Origin: Scylla paramamosain
Lineage: Eukaryota > Arthropoda > Malacostraca > Decapoda > Portunidae
NCBI RefSeq assembly: GCF_035594125.1
Contig: NC_087197.1
Location: 5,865,352 to 5,929,351 of the forward strand
Reading direction: 5' to 3'
Length of the DNA: 64,000 nt
Shown here piece by piece: positions 23,030 to 33,962 of this stretch. The notes beneath the pieces are model-generated. The model worked only from the letters and a program-made list of their open reading frames with translations. It had not been told where the DNA came from and made no database searches. Position 1 is the stretch's first letter. Each line of letters starts with the position of its first letter. The position numbers and the translations under genes are program-made.

Positions 23030-23094
23030 TTCCCGTCACAGCATCCCTTGATCAATCCCTTAATTGAGTAATTATAATTTCGGCGGGTGCCTAT

Positions 23095-23314
23095 GCCTTC
23101 TATCAAAATGCATAGAAAACACCCTTATGTGGGGTAAGGAAACGAAATTTCCAGAAACGTGTCTTTAAAGTGATTACGAGCGTGTTAGGCACCAAAACCC
23201 TAAATAGCATGAGTAGTACTCTATATAAAGAATAGAAAAACAACCAAAAATGTTGTTAATTTTTTTTTTTCACATTTTTAGCTACTAAATCACAGACATT
23301 TAAAGCACCCTATA
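23095..23314 (+). repeat. Satellite 1 array, segment 2 (forward)
   Basis: Two monomers and a part. The array stops at AAAGCACCCTATA, where the BEL/Pao-1 LTR begins. 23043-23094 is short unassigned sequence. Confidence 0.85.
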
Positions 23315-23705
23315 TGTTGGCGCCAGGGGTTTGAATGATGTTGACGCTAGGGGTTTGAACGTGGTTCACTCGATTTGTGAGGAAGAATGGGATTACCAAG
23401 ATTATTTGTATTGAGACTTTAAAGGGTGTTGATATATGATTTAATATTATATATGAATTTACATTAATTTTAGTATAAATGATATGTTTGTTTATAAGTC
23501 GGTGCACAAATAAACTGTGCCTGACACGTCATTGTTGCCTGCGGCTTTGCCACGTCGGCAGGCGAAACAGATGTTTGGGTTCACCGCTGTTATTAAACTC
23601 AGTACACCAGGAGACTCGAGCTATTTGATAGCCCCCATGTGTTGCTCCACCTCGCGAGTTATTTTCACCGGTTTCTCCTCCTATGGGACTTGTGTAGGAG
23701 GAACA
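23315..23705 (+). repeat. 5' LTR of BEL/Pao-1
   Basis: It starts TGTT and ends AACA (23702-23705), directly before a TGG-initiated primer site, which fixes the 391 bp length. The first 299 bp recur at 29177-29475. Confidence 0.8.
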
Positions 23706-23706
23706 G

Positions 23707-23724
23707 TGGTGCCCAGACCTGGGA
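23707..23724 (+). promoter_or_regulatory. Primer binding site of BEL/Pao-1
   Basis: TGGTGCCCAGACCTGGGA directly follows the LTR. The second BEL element has nearly the same text at 50215-50232 (CGGTGCCCAGACCCGGGA), so it is conserved between two diverged copies. The tRNA is not identified. Confidence 0.65.
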
Positions 23725-23792
23725 GCAGCCTTTACGTGCTCAAGCGAACTGAACTTCTGTATACGTGCAGCAAGCTGTGGTGATTACTCGTG

Positions 23793-24437
23793 ATGGCGGA
23801 GAAAGAGCAACTTGAAAGAGGACGGGCGGCTGCTCGAGGGTGGTGTACGAGAGCCTCCAAGGCTTCGCAGACTTTGCTTGAGCTGCCAACTGGGTCCAGG
23901 ATGCAGCTGGAAGACGCTATAGCGGATTTAGATAAGCGTCTAGACACCTTGGACCGAGTTCAAGCGGAATATGAACAGACAATAAGTGACCCTGAGTTGT
24001 TGGAAGCAGACCTGGACAAAGCAGATAGTTTACGCAGTGGTGTTAGAGCTGTTCGGGTGCAAGTTGGCGAACTGTTGGCGAAACTGGATAAGACTGCCGT
24101 ACATGAAGGGTCGGGAAGTAGTGAAGATAAGTCTACAAGTGCAAGCGCAGTGTCTCCTAGTGCCAGTGTGAATCTTCCACGGCTCAACTTCCCGAAGTTT
24201 AGTGGTGAACTAACTCAGTGCCAGTCATTCTGGGATTTGTTCGTGGCCATGGTAGACGACTCTATTCTACCAGCCATCAGCAAGTTCATCTATCTGCAAG
24301 CCTTATTGGAAGGCGAGGCCAAGTCTGTCATCCAAGGCTTGTCACTTACTGCAGTTGATTATGCTGTGGCCTGTAATCTGTTGAAGGAGCGGTATGGGAA
24401 GCCAGAGACGATTATCTTCGCCCACAAGTGGCAGTGA
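23793..24437 (+). pseudogene. BEL/Pao-1 Gag, N-terminal and capsid-like part
   Basis: The ATG at 23793 opens 214 codons ending in TGA at 24435-24437. An amphipathic helical N-terminus (MAEKEQLERGRAAARG onward) and an acidic helix (residues about 45-110) precede a Ser-rich linker. Then comes NLPRLNFPKFSGELTQCQSF and FVAMVDDS, LEGEAKSVIQGLSL and NLLKERYGKPETIIFAH, the BEL Gag DUF1759-type domain. The family normally continues without a break. Here the stop follows HKWQ, and roughly 40-50 residues seem to be missing before the next homologous text, LFLTPVILSRLPSDIRL (about 24445-24505). Confidence 0.85.
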
Positions 24438-24439
24438 GT

Positions 24440-25450
24440 TTGGCCTCTTCCTCACCCCAGTGATTCTGTCTCGTCTGCCGAGCGACATCCGTTTGGAGTG
24501 ATCGAGGGAAGGATCAGGTCACGAAAGGGATCTCGCATGGCTGCTGGATTTTCTTAGGAAGGAGATTGAGCGCCGTGAACGCTCAGACTCCTTTAAGGAC
24601 GTGACTACTGCTGCAGGGACAGACGGCCGCAGTGTGAGGGAGTCGGAGAGAAGAAAGAAGTCTCCTAGTTCTGCATTTGCTCTTCAGCCAGTCTGAAACA
24701 TACGAGTATTCAGGTGGGTGTGGATTTTGTAATAAGTCCCATTCCAATGAAAAATGCTTTAAAGTTATCAAACTTCCACATGCAAAACGACTGGAAAATA
24801 TTCGTTCTGCTGAGCTGAGGGGACACGTAGCTAGAGGTTGCAAGGCAAAGTGCTCAAAGTGTAAAGGCAACCATAATGTCCTTCTCTGCTCAAAGGATAA
24901 TGTTTCACCTAAGTGCAGGGCTTTTAGTCAGCCGGCCAAGGAGAGTGAATGTGAAACGGGAGATACCAATGTAATGCCTGGTAATCTAGTTGGTGTTTCT
25001 CATTCTTCACATTTTAAACAAAGGTGTTGTGTCTTGCCAACAGCAAAAGTTAAAGTGTATGGAAAGCATGGCAAGTACAGTGAAGCTACCTTGTTCGACT
25101 CTGGGGCAGATCGATCCTATGTATCGAGTGAATTTGTAAGGAAGGTTAGGCCTACATGGGTATCTTCTGAACAGATGTCCTATTCTGCCTTTGGGGGAAG
25201 TAAGAGTTCTAGATCTACCCAGTGTAATATTTATGACCTGAATTTAGTGGATGTTAATAATGAAGTTGTGTGTTTACTTGCAGCTGAAGTGCCCACAGTA
25301 TGTGCTCCATTATTATGTTCTTGTGTTCCAGCTGAAATCCTACTGCCCTTTAAGTCTGTGCAGTTAGCAGATGAGTATGAGCGGGATAGGAAGGTAAATG
25401 TTGACATTTTGATAGGACTTGATGCCCAACAAGAATTTGCAGGTTGAGGG
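24440..25450 (+). pseudogene. BEL/Pao-1 Gag tail, zinc-binding region and aspartic protease
   Basis: After the remnant LLDFLRKEIERRERSDSFKD (24540-24600), the open frame 24677-25447 has a Cys/His-rich region: CGFCNKSHSNEKC, then HVARGCKAKCSKC and GNHNVLLC. This is the BEL knuckle, although the stretch between IRSAELRG and the second Cys pair is shortened. The protease follows with FDSGADRSYVSSEFV (catalytic DSG intact, 25097-25105), YSAFGG and VDILIGLD. Of all parts of this element this frame is the best kept. Confidence 0.88.
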
Positions 25451-26550
25451 AATAGTGGCTCAAGAGACGGTGTTTGGTAGGATCCTGTCTGGAATTTGTG
25501 CTTCGGCATCCAAGGGAAATGTTAAGTTGTCTCAGATGTTATGCATTAACAACTTCAATGAGAATGAGTTACATGAGTTTTGGGATTTAGAGTCAGTGAA
25601 ATTTGTAACAAAGAAGTACATCCTGATGTTAGCAACCATCCTGTGTTAAAATCCTTTTCAGAGACAGTTAAGTTTAAGGATGATAGATATGAGGTTGCTC
25701 TTCCCTGGAAATCAGAGCATAAGTGTAGCCTCCAAAATAATGAAAGGCTTGCAAGAAAAAAGTTGTTATATTTGATGCATAAATTTAAATCCATTCCTAA
25801 ACTTCAGGAGGAGTAGGATGCCATATTTGAGGGTTACGAACGGGAAGGCATCACCTGAGGGTGAGATGAACAGCCCATACCCCACATTCTACCTTCCTCA
25901 TCATCCTGTCGTCAGGGAAGTCAGCACCACAAGTAAAGTAAGACCTGCCTTTGACGCATCTGCTGTGAGCTATAATGGAGTCTCATTAAATCACTGTCTT
26001 GAGGTGGGTCCCCCTCTTAACCCACAGTTGGTAGAGGTACTTATGAGGTTCAGAAGGTGGAAGGTTGCCTTAACTGGTGATATAACTAAAGCTTTCCTCC
26101 AGATTAATGTAAGGAAAGAAGACAGGGACGTGCATAGATTTCTTTGGAACTATAATGGTAACATTCGGATAATGAGATTTACTAGTGTTCCATTTGGCAA
26201 TAAAAGTAGTCAGTTTCTGTTGAACGCAACTGTTAAACATCATCTTAAAAGCTTTCCTGATTCTGAAGTTATTGCAGAGCTAAAGGATAACCTATATGTG
26301 GATGACTGGTTGTCAGGAGCTGACAGTGCAGAGGAAGCCTTTGCTAAGTTTGATGAGGCACGGTCAGTTCTATCCAAGGCCAGTATGACACTTTCAAAGT
26401 GGAACTCGAACTGCAATGCCTTAACAGACAGATTTAATGACTACTTAGAGCCCAGCAAGCATGCAGAGACGAAGATTCTTGGTTTACAGTGGTGTTTGAC
26501 TAGAGATAGTTTTTCATTTGATTGTTTAGAATTGAAGATCTTGAGGTAGC
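25451..26550 (+). pseudogene. BEL/Pao-1 connection and reverse transcriptase
   Basis: The connection region (25451-25816) has FGRILSGICAS, LCINNFNENELHEFWDLESV and PVLKSFSETVKFKDDRYEVA in shifted frames with a TAG at 25815-25817. RT runs in 25818-26549: YPTFYLPHHPVVRE, KVRPAFDASAVSYNGVSLN, RRWKVALTGDITKAFLQINV (block A Asp present), TSVPFGNKSSQFLLNA, and DNLYVDDWLSGADSAEEAF (YVDD intact, near 26295). The frame shifts at about 26525 into RNase H. RT motifs are of BEL type (YVDDWLSGAD). Confidence 0.9.
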
Positions 26551-27217
26551 ATCCACAAAGAGAGCAGTTCTCAGTGTCATCAGTAAATTATTTGATCCTC
26601 TTGGCCTTCTATGCCCAGTAATCATGATGGCAAAAATTATGATCCAAGATATTTGGAGACTTGGACTTTCTTGGGATGAGATCTTGCCTACAGAATTGCA
26701 ACACCGGTTTCAGAAGTGGGTTCAAAATATAAAAGTTCTTAACACATGGCAAGTTAATCGTTGTTACTTTCCAGAACTTGTATGGAACAAGCTACAAAAT
26801 GTAGAACTGCATGCCTTTGGAGATGCTTCCGAGAAGGGGTATGGTGCCTGTGTATACTTGAGAGTTCCTGATAATGATAGGTCATTTAAGGTAATCTTAG
26901 TTCTAGCTAAGGGAAGGGTAGCACCTATCAAGAAATTGTCGGTGCCGAGGTTGGAATTAATGGGTGCTCTTCTGTGTGCTAGGCTATCTGTATTTGTGAA
27001 GACTTCCCTACACTTAATTGATGTACAGATGTACTGCTGGACTGATTCCAAAGTAGCATTGGCATGGATAAAGGGAGACCCTAATAGATGGAAGACTTTT
27101 GTAGCGAATAGAGTAACTGAGATTCAGAGTTTAATCCCCCAGTTCAGTGGAAGCATATTCCTGGTAAAGATAATCCAGCAGACCTTATTTCCAGAGGTGC
27201 CTTTGCTGAAGACTTAA
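26522..27217 (+). pseudogene. BEL/Pao-1 connection and RNase H
   Basis: Begins VASTKRAVLSVISKLFDPLG, then IQDIWRLGLSWDE (BEL A17-type connection). RNase H proper: VELHAFGDASEKGYGACVYL (catalytic D in GDAS), VPRLELMGALLCARL (catalytic E), YCWTDSKVALAWIKGDP (TDS motif D) and FVANRVTEIQSL. All three acidic positions that I can place are present. The frame is lost after ITQ-type residues near 27150; WKHIPGKDNPAD-like text continues in another frame. Confidence 0.9.
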
Positions 27218-28510
27218 TTTCCTATACCTCGTGGCTGAATGGTCCTGCTTGGCTCTCTGAACACTTTATTTCCATGCAACAGGATGAGGTACTAGCAGCA
27301 CTGCCCATTGTAGAGGAGGTATTCCCTGACAGCTCAGTGACATGCTTAGTGTCCGAGCATCCATCAGTAGGGATTGACTACACCCCCTGGGGTCATTTTA
27401 CAAAAGCTATTAAGTGTGTAGCTTGGGTAATAAGGTTTGTGAACAATTGTAAACCTCATGCTGTTAAATGTTTTGGGCCCTTGTCTTATACAGAGTTAGA
27501 TCAAGCTAAGACAAAGTTCATAATTTGCGTTCAGAGAGAAAGGTACAGCCAAGAGATCAATGCCTTAATGCTTGGAAGGTCACTCCCTAAGAGTTCTGAC
27601 ATTAGGAAATTCAATCCTTTTATGGATAAAAATGGTCTTTTGAGAAGCAAGAGTCGGCTGGACCAGGCTGAATTAACTTGATTGCAAGTATCCTATGATT
27701 ATTCCAGCAGGTCACATTGCCAAGCTGTTAGTTAGTTTCCAAAATGTATTTCTGAAACACTCTAGTGTTTCCACTTTAATTTCAACATTAAGATCTTGTT
27801 ACTAAATTGTCAGATTAAGAAAGCTTGGTAGGATAATCTGTAGAGAGTGTATGATTTGTCGTAGACATCACTCACAAGCCGTCAGCCTGTAGCTCCTCTC
27901 CCAGGACTAAGAACTAACTCTGCTCCTCCTTTCACTGTGACAGGTGTAGATTATGCTGGACCACTGTTTGTGTTGATTTTCCATGCAAGAAGCTGTTCAT
28001 TTTGTTATTCACTTGTGGAGTTGTCCGTGCAGTACTCTTAGAGTTGACTAACCCTATGTCTTATGATGATTGCTTACTTGCCTTTCATAGGTTTTCTGCC
28101 AGAAGAGGCCTTCCATCAGTTATTTACTCTGACAATGCCAAGACTTTTATTATGTCCAAACAAATGAATCACTTCTTTGGCACTCTTGCTCCCCAGTGGA
28201 AGTTTGTTGTACCCCATGCTCCATGGTGGGGAGGTTGGTGGGAAAGATTATTCCGATCTGTTAAATTAGCTCTGAGAAAGACTCTTGGTTTAAAATATTT
28301 AAGAAGATGTGAGCTAGAGACTACCTTACATGAAATTGAGGCATGTGTAAATTCCAGACCCTTAACTTTTGCCACAGATGATCCTAATTCTGTAAGTCCT
28401 TTAACGCCTTCTCATTTTTTTTTAATTGGGCGCACTGCTGCATTTCATAGACAGCTTAAAGGTGATTGCCAGGTTCCTGAAATGTCACATAAGGACCTAT
28501 GTGAGTGAGA
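27218..28510 (+). pseudogene. BEL/Pao-1 integrase
   Basis: 27274-27681 covers the pre-integrase linker, including LGRSLPKSSDIRKFNPFMDK and SRLDQAELT. The zinc finger lies broken in 27690-27870 (CRECMICRRHHS-like in shifted frames). Core: TGVDYAGPLF (first D, near 27940), VRAVLLELTNPMSYDDC, VIYSDNAKTF (second D, near 28125) and WWGGWWERLFRSVKLALRKT (third acid E), then CELETTLHEIEACVNSRPLT and LTPSHFFLIGRTAA. The DDE set is still readable, but frames change near 27680 and 28000. Confidence 0.88.
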
Positions 28511-29000
28511 AAGCCTGAGACAACAACAACTTGATAAGTTTTGGAGTGTGTGGGTGTCTGACTATTTATTGAATTTACCCCCTATCATTACAGGTTTCAT
28601 ACCCAGATGCAAACTGGAGAAGGGATCTGTTGTGCTGGTTCGGGAAGATAATTCTCCTCGTTTGCAATGGCCCCTTGGAGTGATTGTTGAGCTATTCCCT
28701 GGGAAGGATGGAGTAATTCGTAGTGTCAAAGTTAAGACTGCAAAAGGAGTAATTAGTAGGCCAGTGCAAAAACTGCATAACTTGGAGCTTTCATCTGCAG
28801 GGGAGGATACTATAACAGATGAAGCTCATAGTCCCTTACCACCAACAGATGCCTTCCCAGCATATGCTCAAGGTTCTGATGAGGCTCACTCCATGACACT
28901 GTCGTCAACTTGTGTGTCTAGAACAGGACGAACTGTAAAGCCTCCTCAGAGGCTGAATATGAGATTTGAGGGTTTGAGATGTATTGTAGATTTAGGTTGA
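28511..29000 (+). pseudogene. BEL/Pao-1 C-terminal DUF5641-type domain
   Basis: The frame 28548-29000 has VWVSDYLLNLPP, KLEKGSVVLVREDNSPRLQW, PLGVIVELFPGKDGVIRSVK and ISRPVQKLHNLEL. This small beta-rich domain ends BEL/Pao Pol proteins. The in-frame stop at 28506-28508 separates it from integrase. The last 60 residues are a Ser/Thr/Pro tail. Confidence 0.88.
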
Positions 29001-29166
29001 TGATCAGTATTTTCCCTTTGGGTATTGTTTATTGTTTTATTGTATCATTTGCTTCCCAGGGTGAGGGTTGAGTTGTCTCTTAGTGAGACATTTGTATTTA
29101 TACATCCTGATGCCATATGATCATGTTGTTGAGAGTAAGGATAGGAGTTATTAAAAGTACTCCTAT

Positions 29167-29176
29167 GGTGGGGAGA
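29167..29176 (+). promoter_or_regulatory. Polypurine tract of BEL/Pao-1
   Basis: GGTGGGGAGA ends one base before the 3' LTR start (TGTTGGCG at 29177). The second BEL element has TATGGTGGGGAA at the same place (55440-55451). Confidence 0.7.
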
Positions 29177-29475
29177 TGTTGGCGCCAGGGGTTTGAATGA
29201 TGTTGACGCCAGGAGTTTGAACTTGGTTCACTCAGTTTGTGAGGAAGAATGGGATTACCAAGATAATTTGTATTGGGACTTTAAAGGGTGTTGATATTTG
29301 ATTTATTATTATATATGAATTTACATTATTTTGAGTATAAATTATATATTTGTTCATAGGTCGGTGCACAAATAAGCTGTGCCTGACACGTCATTGTTGC
29401 CTGCGGGTTTGCCACGCCGGCAGGCGAAACAGATGTTTGGGTTCACCGCTGTTATTAAACTCAGTACACCAGGAG
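29177..29475 (+). repeat. 3' LTR of BEL/Pao-1, truncated
   Basis: It matches the first 299 bp of the 5' LTR, then changes abruptly to an A-run and satellite 1 (29476 on). The last about 90 bp of the LTR are missing. Confidence 0.88.
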
Positions 29476-32448
29476 ATAAAAAAAAAAAAATGTCTTGTGA
29501 GTGTTTTTGAAGTTCTTACGTAGCAAAACGCTAAAACGCATGCATTACCAAAACAAATATTTTGAAGTTTTTTGAGCTGGTTACACACAAAATGGCCATA
29601 ATGCATACAAAGTACCCAGTATGGGAAAACGAAAGGGCATTGAGAAACATGTATTATAAGTATTTTTGAGCTTCTTAGGTAATGAAACAGTGAAAAACAT
29701 GAATAACACTCTATGTAAAGAAGCAACACATTAAAAAAGATTTTGACTGTTTTTTACATTGTTCGATACCAAAACGCCAAAATGCGTGCAAAAGCAACCT
29801 ATATGCAGAAACGCATATAGGTTGCCTATATACGTATATAGGCATATACGTATCTTTTAAGTGTTTTCAACTTCTTACGTACGAAAACGATAAATTTCAT
29901 ACTGAGCGCTAAAAAGCATGGAAAGCAACCTATATGGAATAAATAAAAAAAGAATACCAAGAAGTGTCTTTTTACTGTTTTTGAGTTGCGTACCAACCAA
30001 AACGCTAAAACGCATGCAAAATACTCTTTAAGTAGAACAAGTAAAACATTATCAAAAAAAGAAGTATTATGAGTGCTTTTAGCTTGTTATGTACAAAAAC
30101 GCCAAAATGCATGCAAAGTACCCTATATGGGGAAAAGAAAGAACATTACAAGAAACGTGTATCTTCAATGTTTCTGAGATTCTTAGGTACCAAAAAGCTA
30201 AAATGCATCAGTAGCACTCTATATAGAGAAATAGAACAATATTACCAAAAAAGTGTATTTTGATTGTATTTCACATTGTTAGGTACCAAAACGCCAAAAT
30301 GGACACAAAGCACCCTATATGTAAAAAGGAAACGAAATTTCCAGAACCGTGTCTTTTGAGTGTTTATAAGCGTGCAAGGTACGAAAACGCTAAAAAGAAT
30401 GGAAAGCATCCTATTTGAGAAAACAAAAAAACATAACCAAAAACGACTCGCTTCAGTGTTTTGAGCTACTCTGAAAAACAAAACGATAAAACGCACGCAA
30501 AACACCCTTTATGAAGAATCAGAATAACATTACCAAAAACACGCACATTAAGTGTTTTGAGCTTGTTACGTAGAAAACGCCAAAATATATGGGAAGTACC
30601 CTATGCGGAGAAACGAAACTACATTATGAGTAACATGTATTATGAGTGTTTTTTAGCTTCTCAGGTACCAAATGCTAAGACGCATGAATAGCCCCCTTTA
30701 TGTAGAAACAGAACAACATTATTAAAAAACGTATATTTTGCGGTTTTTTTTTTATACTGTTACATACCAAAACGCAAAAATGCATGCAAAGTCTCCTATG
30801 TGGGAAAACGAAACGACATTACGAGAAATGTGTCTTTTGAGTGTTTTCGAGCGTGTTAGGCACCAAAACACTAAAAAGCATGGAAATCACTCTAAATGGA
30901 AATACAAAACAAAATTACGAAAAACGTGACTTTCGAGTGTTTTTCAACTACGTACCAAAATGCTAAAAACTCATGCAAAACACCCTTTTATAGATAAGCA
31001 AAATAACATTTTCAAAAACAAGTACTTTGAGTTTTTTTTTTTTTTTTGTTTAGCTTGTTACGTAGAAAGCACCAAAATGGCGAAAGTAATAGAAGAAACG
31101 TGAATATAAGATTTTTTGAGCTTTTAAATCCCTCCATATGGAGAAAAAACACTAAACACTAAAAGCGTGTAATTTGAGTGTCTTTTTCACATTCTTAGAT
31201 AGGAAAACGCCAAAATGCATCCAAAGTCCCTTATGTTTGGAAACAAAACGATATTATAAGAAACGTTTCTTTCGAGCGTTATTGTGCACGTGAGGCATCA
31301 AAACGGTAAAAAGCATTAAAAGCACCCTATATGAAAATAAAAAAGAACCTTACCAAAAACGTGTCTTTTGAGTGTTTTTTTTCCTTCAGATTCTTACTTA
31401 CCAAAATCCTAAAACACATGAAAAAATAAATAAATAAATAAATGCTTTTGTGGAGAAACAGTATTTTGAGTATTTTTTTTACCTTTTTACGTACAAAAAA
31501 AAAAAAAAAAAATGCATGGAAAGTACCCTTTGCCAGGAAACGAAAGACCATTTCGAACATTCTCGTAATGTCTTTTTATTTCCTTATATAGGATTTTGGC
31601 CGGTTTTTTTTTCAAAAACAATAAAAAAAATTCTGGCAGTTACTGTTTTCCATAAAGAGTGTTTTGCATGCATTCTAGCGTTTTGTTACGTAACTAGCTC
31701 AAAACAATAAAAAAGGGACAATAAAAATGATTTTCTTTCCATACAAAAGCATAACAAAAAGAAACAACAAGAAACATAACAACGTTATCTAAAACAAGTA
31801 TTTCAATTTTTTCTTTGAGCTTGTTACTTAGAATAACGCCAAAATGCATGCAAAGTACGCTATATGCATTTTAGGTACCAAACGCTAAAAGATATGAATA
31901 CCACTCTATATGGCGAAACAGAAAAACGTTTTCGCGTTTTGGTACCTAAGAAACTTTAAAAAGCTCATAATACACGTTTTTCGTGTTGTCTTTTTGCTTT
32001 CCATTATAGGGTACTTTGTGCGCATTTTGGCATTTTTCTCTGTTAAGAAGCTGAAAAGTCAAAATGGTTGTTTTATTTTTCATTTATTTATTTTTTTTTT
32101 TTCTCCATAGAGCTGTTTTGCATGCGTTTAAGCGTTTTGGTGCGTAAGAAGTTCAAAAACACTCAAAAGACACATTTTTCGTAATGCTGTTTTGCATTCC
32201 CATATGAGGTGATTTCCATGCTTTTTAGTATTTGTGCCTAACACTCAAAAGACACGTTTCTGGTAGTATCGTTTCATTTCCCATAAATAAGAGGCTTTTG
32301 CATGCATTTTGGCGTTTTTTGTACGTAACAAGCTCGAAAACACTCAAAATACTTCTATTTGGTAACGTTCTTCTGTGTCTCTATAAAGGATGCTTTACAT
32401 GTGTTTTACCACTTCTTACGTAAAAAGCTGAAAACGCTCAAAAGATAT

Positions 32449-32481
<33 letters not shown>

Positions 32482-33931
32482 ATTTTCCATACAGGGTACG
32501 GTCCATAGATTCTATCATTTTGTTACCTAACATGCACAAAGACACTCAAAAGTTATGTTTCTTGCAATGTCGTTTCCTTTCTCCATAAGAGGGACTTTGC
32601 ATGCATTTTAGCATTTTGGTACCTAGCAATATGAAAAACAAACAAAATACACATTTTTGGTAATGTATTTGTTTTTTTTTTCCATAAACCTAGGAAGCTT
32701 AAAAACACTTATAATATACGTTTCTTGCAATGTCTTTTCGTTTCTTTAAATAAGGTACTTTGCATGCATTTAGGTATTTTTTTACGTAGTAAGCTCAAAA
32801 ACACTCACATTACTTATTTTTGGTAAAGTTATTCTATTTCTCCATATAGATTGCCAGTAAGGCGTTTTCGAGTTTTAGAACCTAAGAAGCTCAAAAACAC
32901 TCACACTACACGTTTTTCGTAATGTCTTTTCGTTTCCCCATATAGGGTACTTTGCATGGATTTTGTCATTTTTCTACGTAATAAGCTCAAAATACTCAAA
33001 ATATTTGTTTTTGGTAATGTTATTGTTTCTCCATAAAGGGTGTTTTACATGCGTTTTACCGTTTTGTTACGTAAGTGGTTAAAAACACTCAAAACGAAAA
33101 GACATTACGAGAAAAGTGTATTACGAGTGCTTTTGTGTTTCTTCTCTTCCAAAATAAAAAAAAAAAACATTACCAAAAACGTGTCTTTTCAATGTATTTC
33201 CCATGTTAGATACCAGACGCCAAAACCCATGCAAAGCACCCAATACAGGCAAAGAAAACGAAATTTTCAAAAACGTGTCCTTTGTGTGCTTTGAACGTGT
33301 TAGGCACCAAAACACTAAAAAAAACATTGGAATCACCATATAATGGAGTACATAATAACATTATGAAAAATGTGTCTCTTAAGTGTTTTTGAACTTCTTA
33401 CGTACCAGAACGATAAAATGCATGCAAAACATGCTTTATGGAGAAAAAAAAAGAACATTACGAAAAAGAAGTATTTAAACGTAAAAATACATGCATTGAA
33501 AGTACCATATATAGGGAAACAAAAGGACATTACGAGGAGCGTGTATTATGAGTGTTTTCCAGCTTCTTACGTACCAAAACGGGAAAACGTATGAATAACC
33601 TCTCTGTATGGAGAAACAGAACATTACCAATAACGTCTATTTCAGTGTAATTCATATTCTTAGGTACTAAAACGCCAGAATGTATGCAAATGACCCTATA
33701 TGAAGAAAGGAAGCAAGATTTCCAGGGACAGGTCTCTCGAGTGTTTATGAGCTTGCTATGCACCAAAACGCTCAAAAGTATAGAAAGCACCCTACACTGG
33801 AAAACAAAAACAAAAAAAACATTATCAAAAACGTCTCTTTTTTAAGTGTTTATGAGCTATTTACGTTTCTAAACGCTAAAACGCATGCAAAACACCCTTC
33901 ATGGAAAAACAGTATAACATTACCAAAAACA

Positions 33932-33962
<31 letters not shown>

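Larger units (their letters stand above)
23315..29475 (+). mobile_element. BEL/Pao-1 retrotransposon with both LTRs (3' LTR truncated)
   Basis: LTRs begin identically (TGTTGGCGCCAGGGGTTTGA) at 23315 and 29177. Between them lie gag with a capsid-like domain, zinc-knuckle region, aspartic protease, RT, RNase H, integrase and the DUF5641-type C-terminal domain, the standard BEL/Pao order. By hand count the shared 299 bp of the LTRs differ at about 19 positions (about 94% identity), so insertion is not recent. Several frameshifts and stops inactivate pol. No target duplication is visible because the 3' LTR is cut short. Confidence 0.93.

Noticed and set aside
23517..23783. 88-codon frame at the start of BEL/Pao-1
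   Set aside because: It lies in the LTR and primer-site leader; BEL gag begins after it at 23793.
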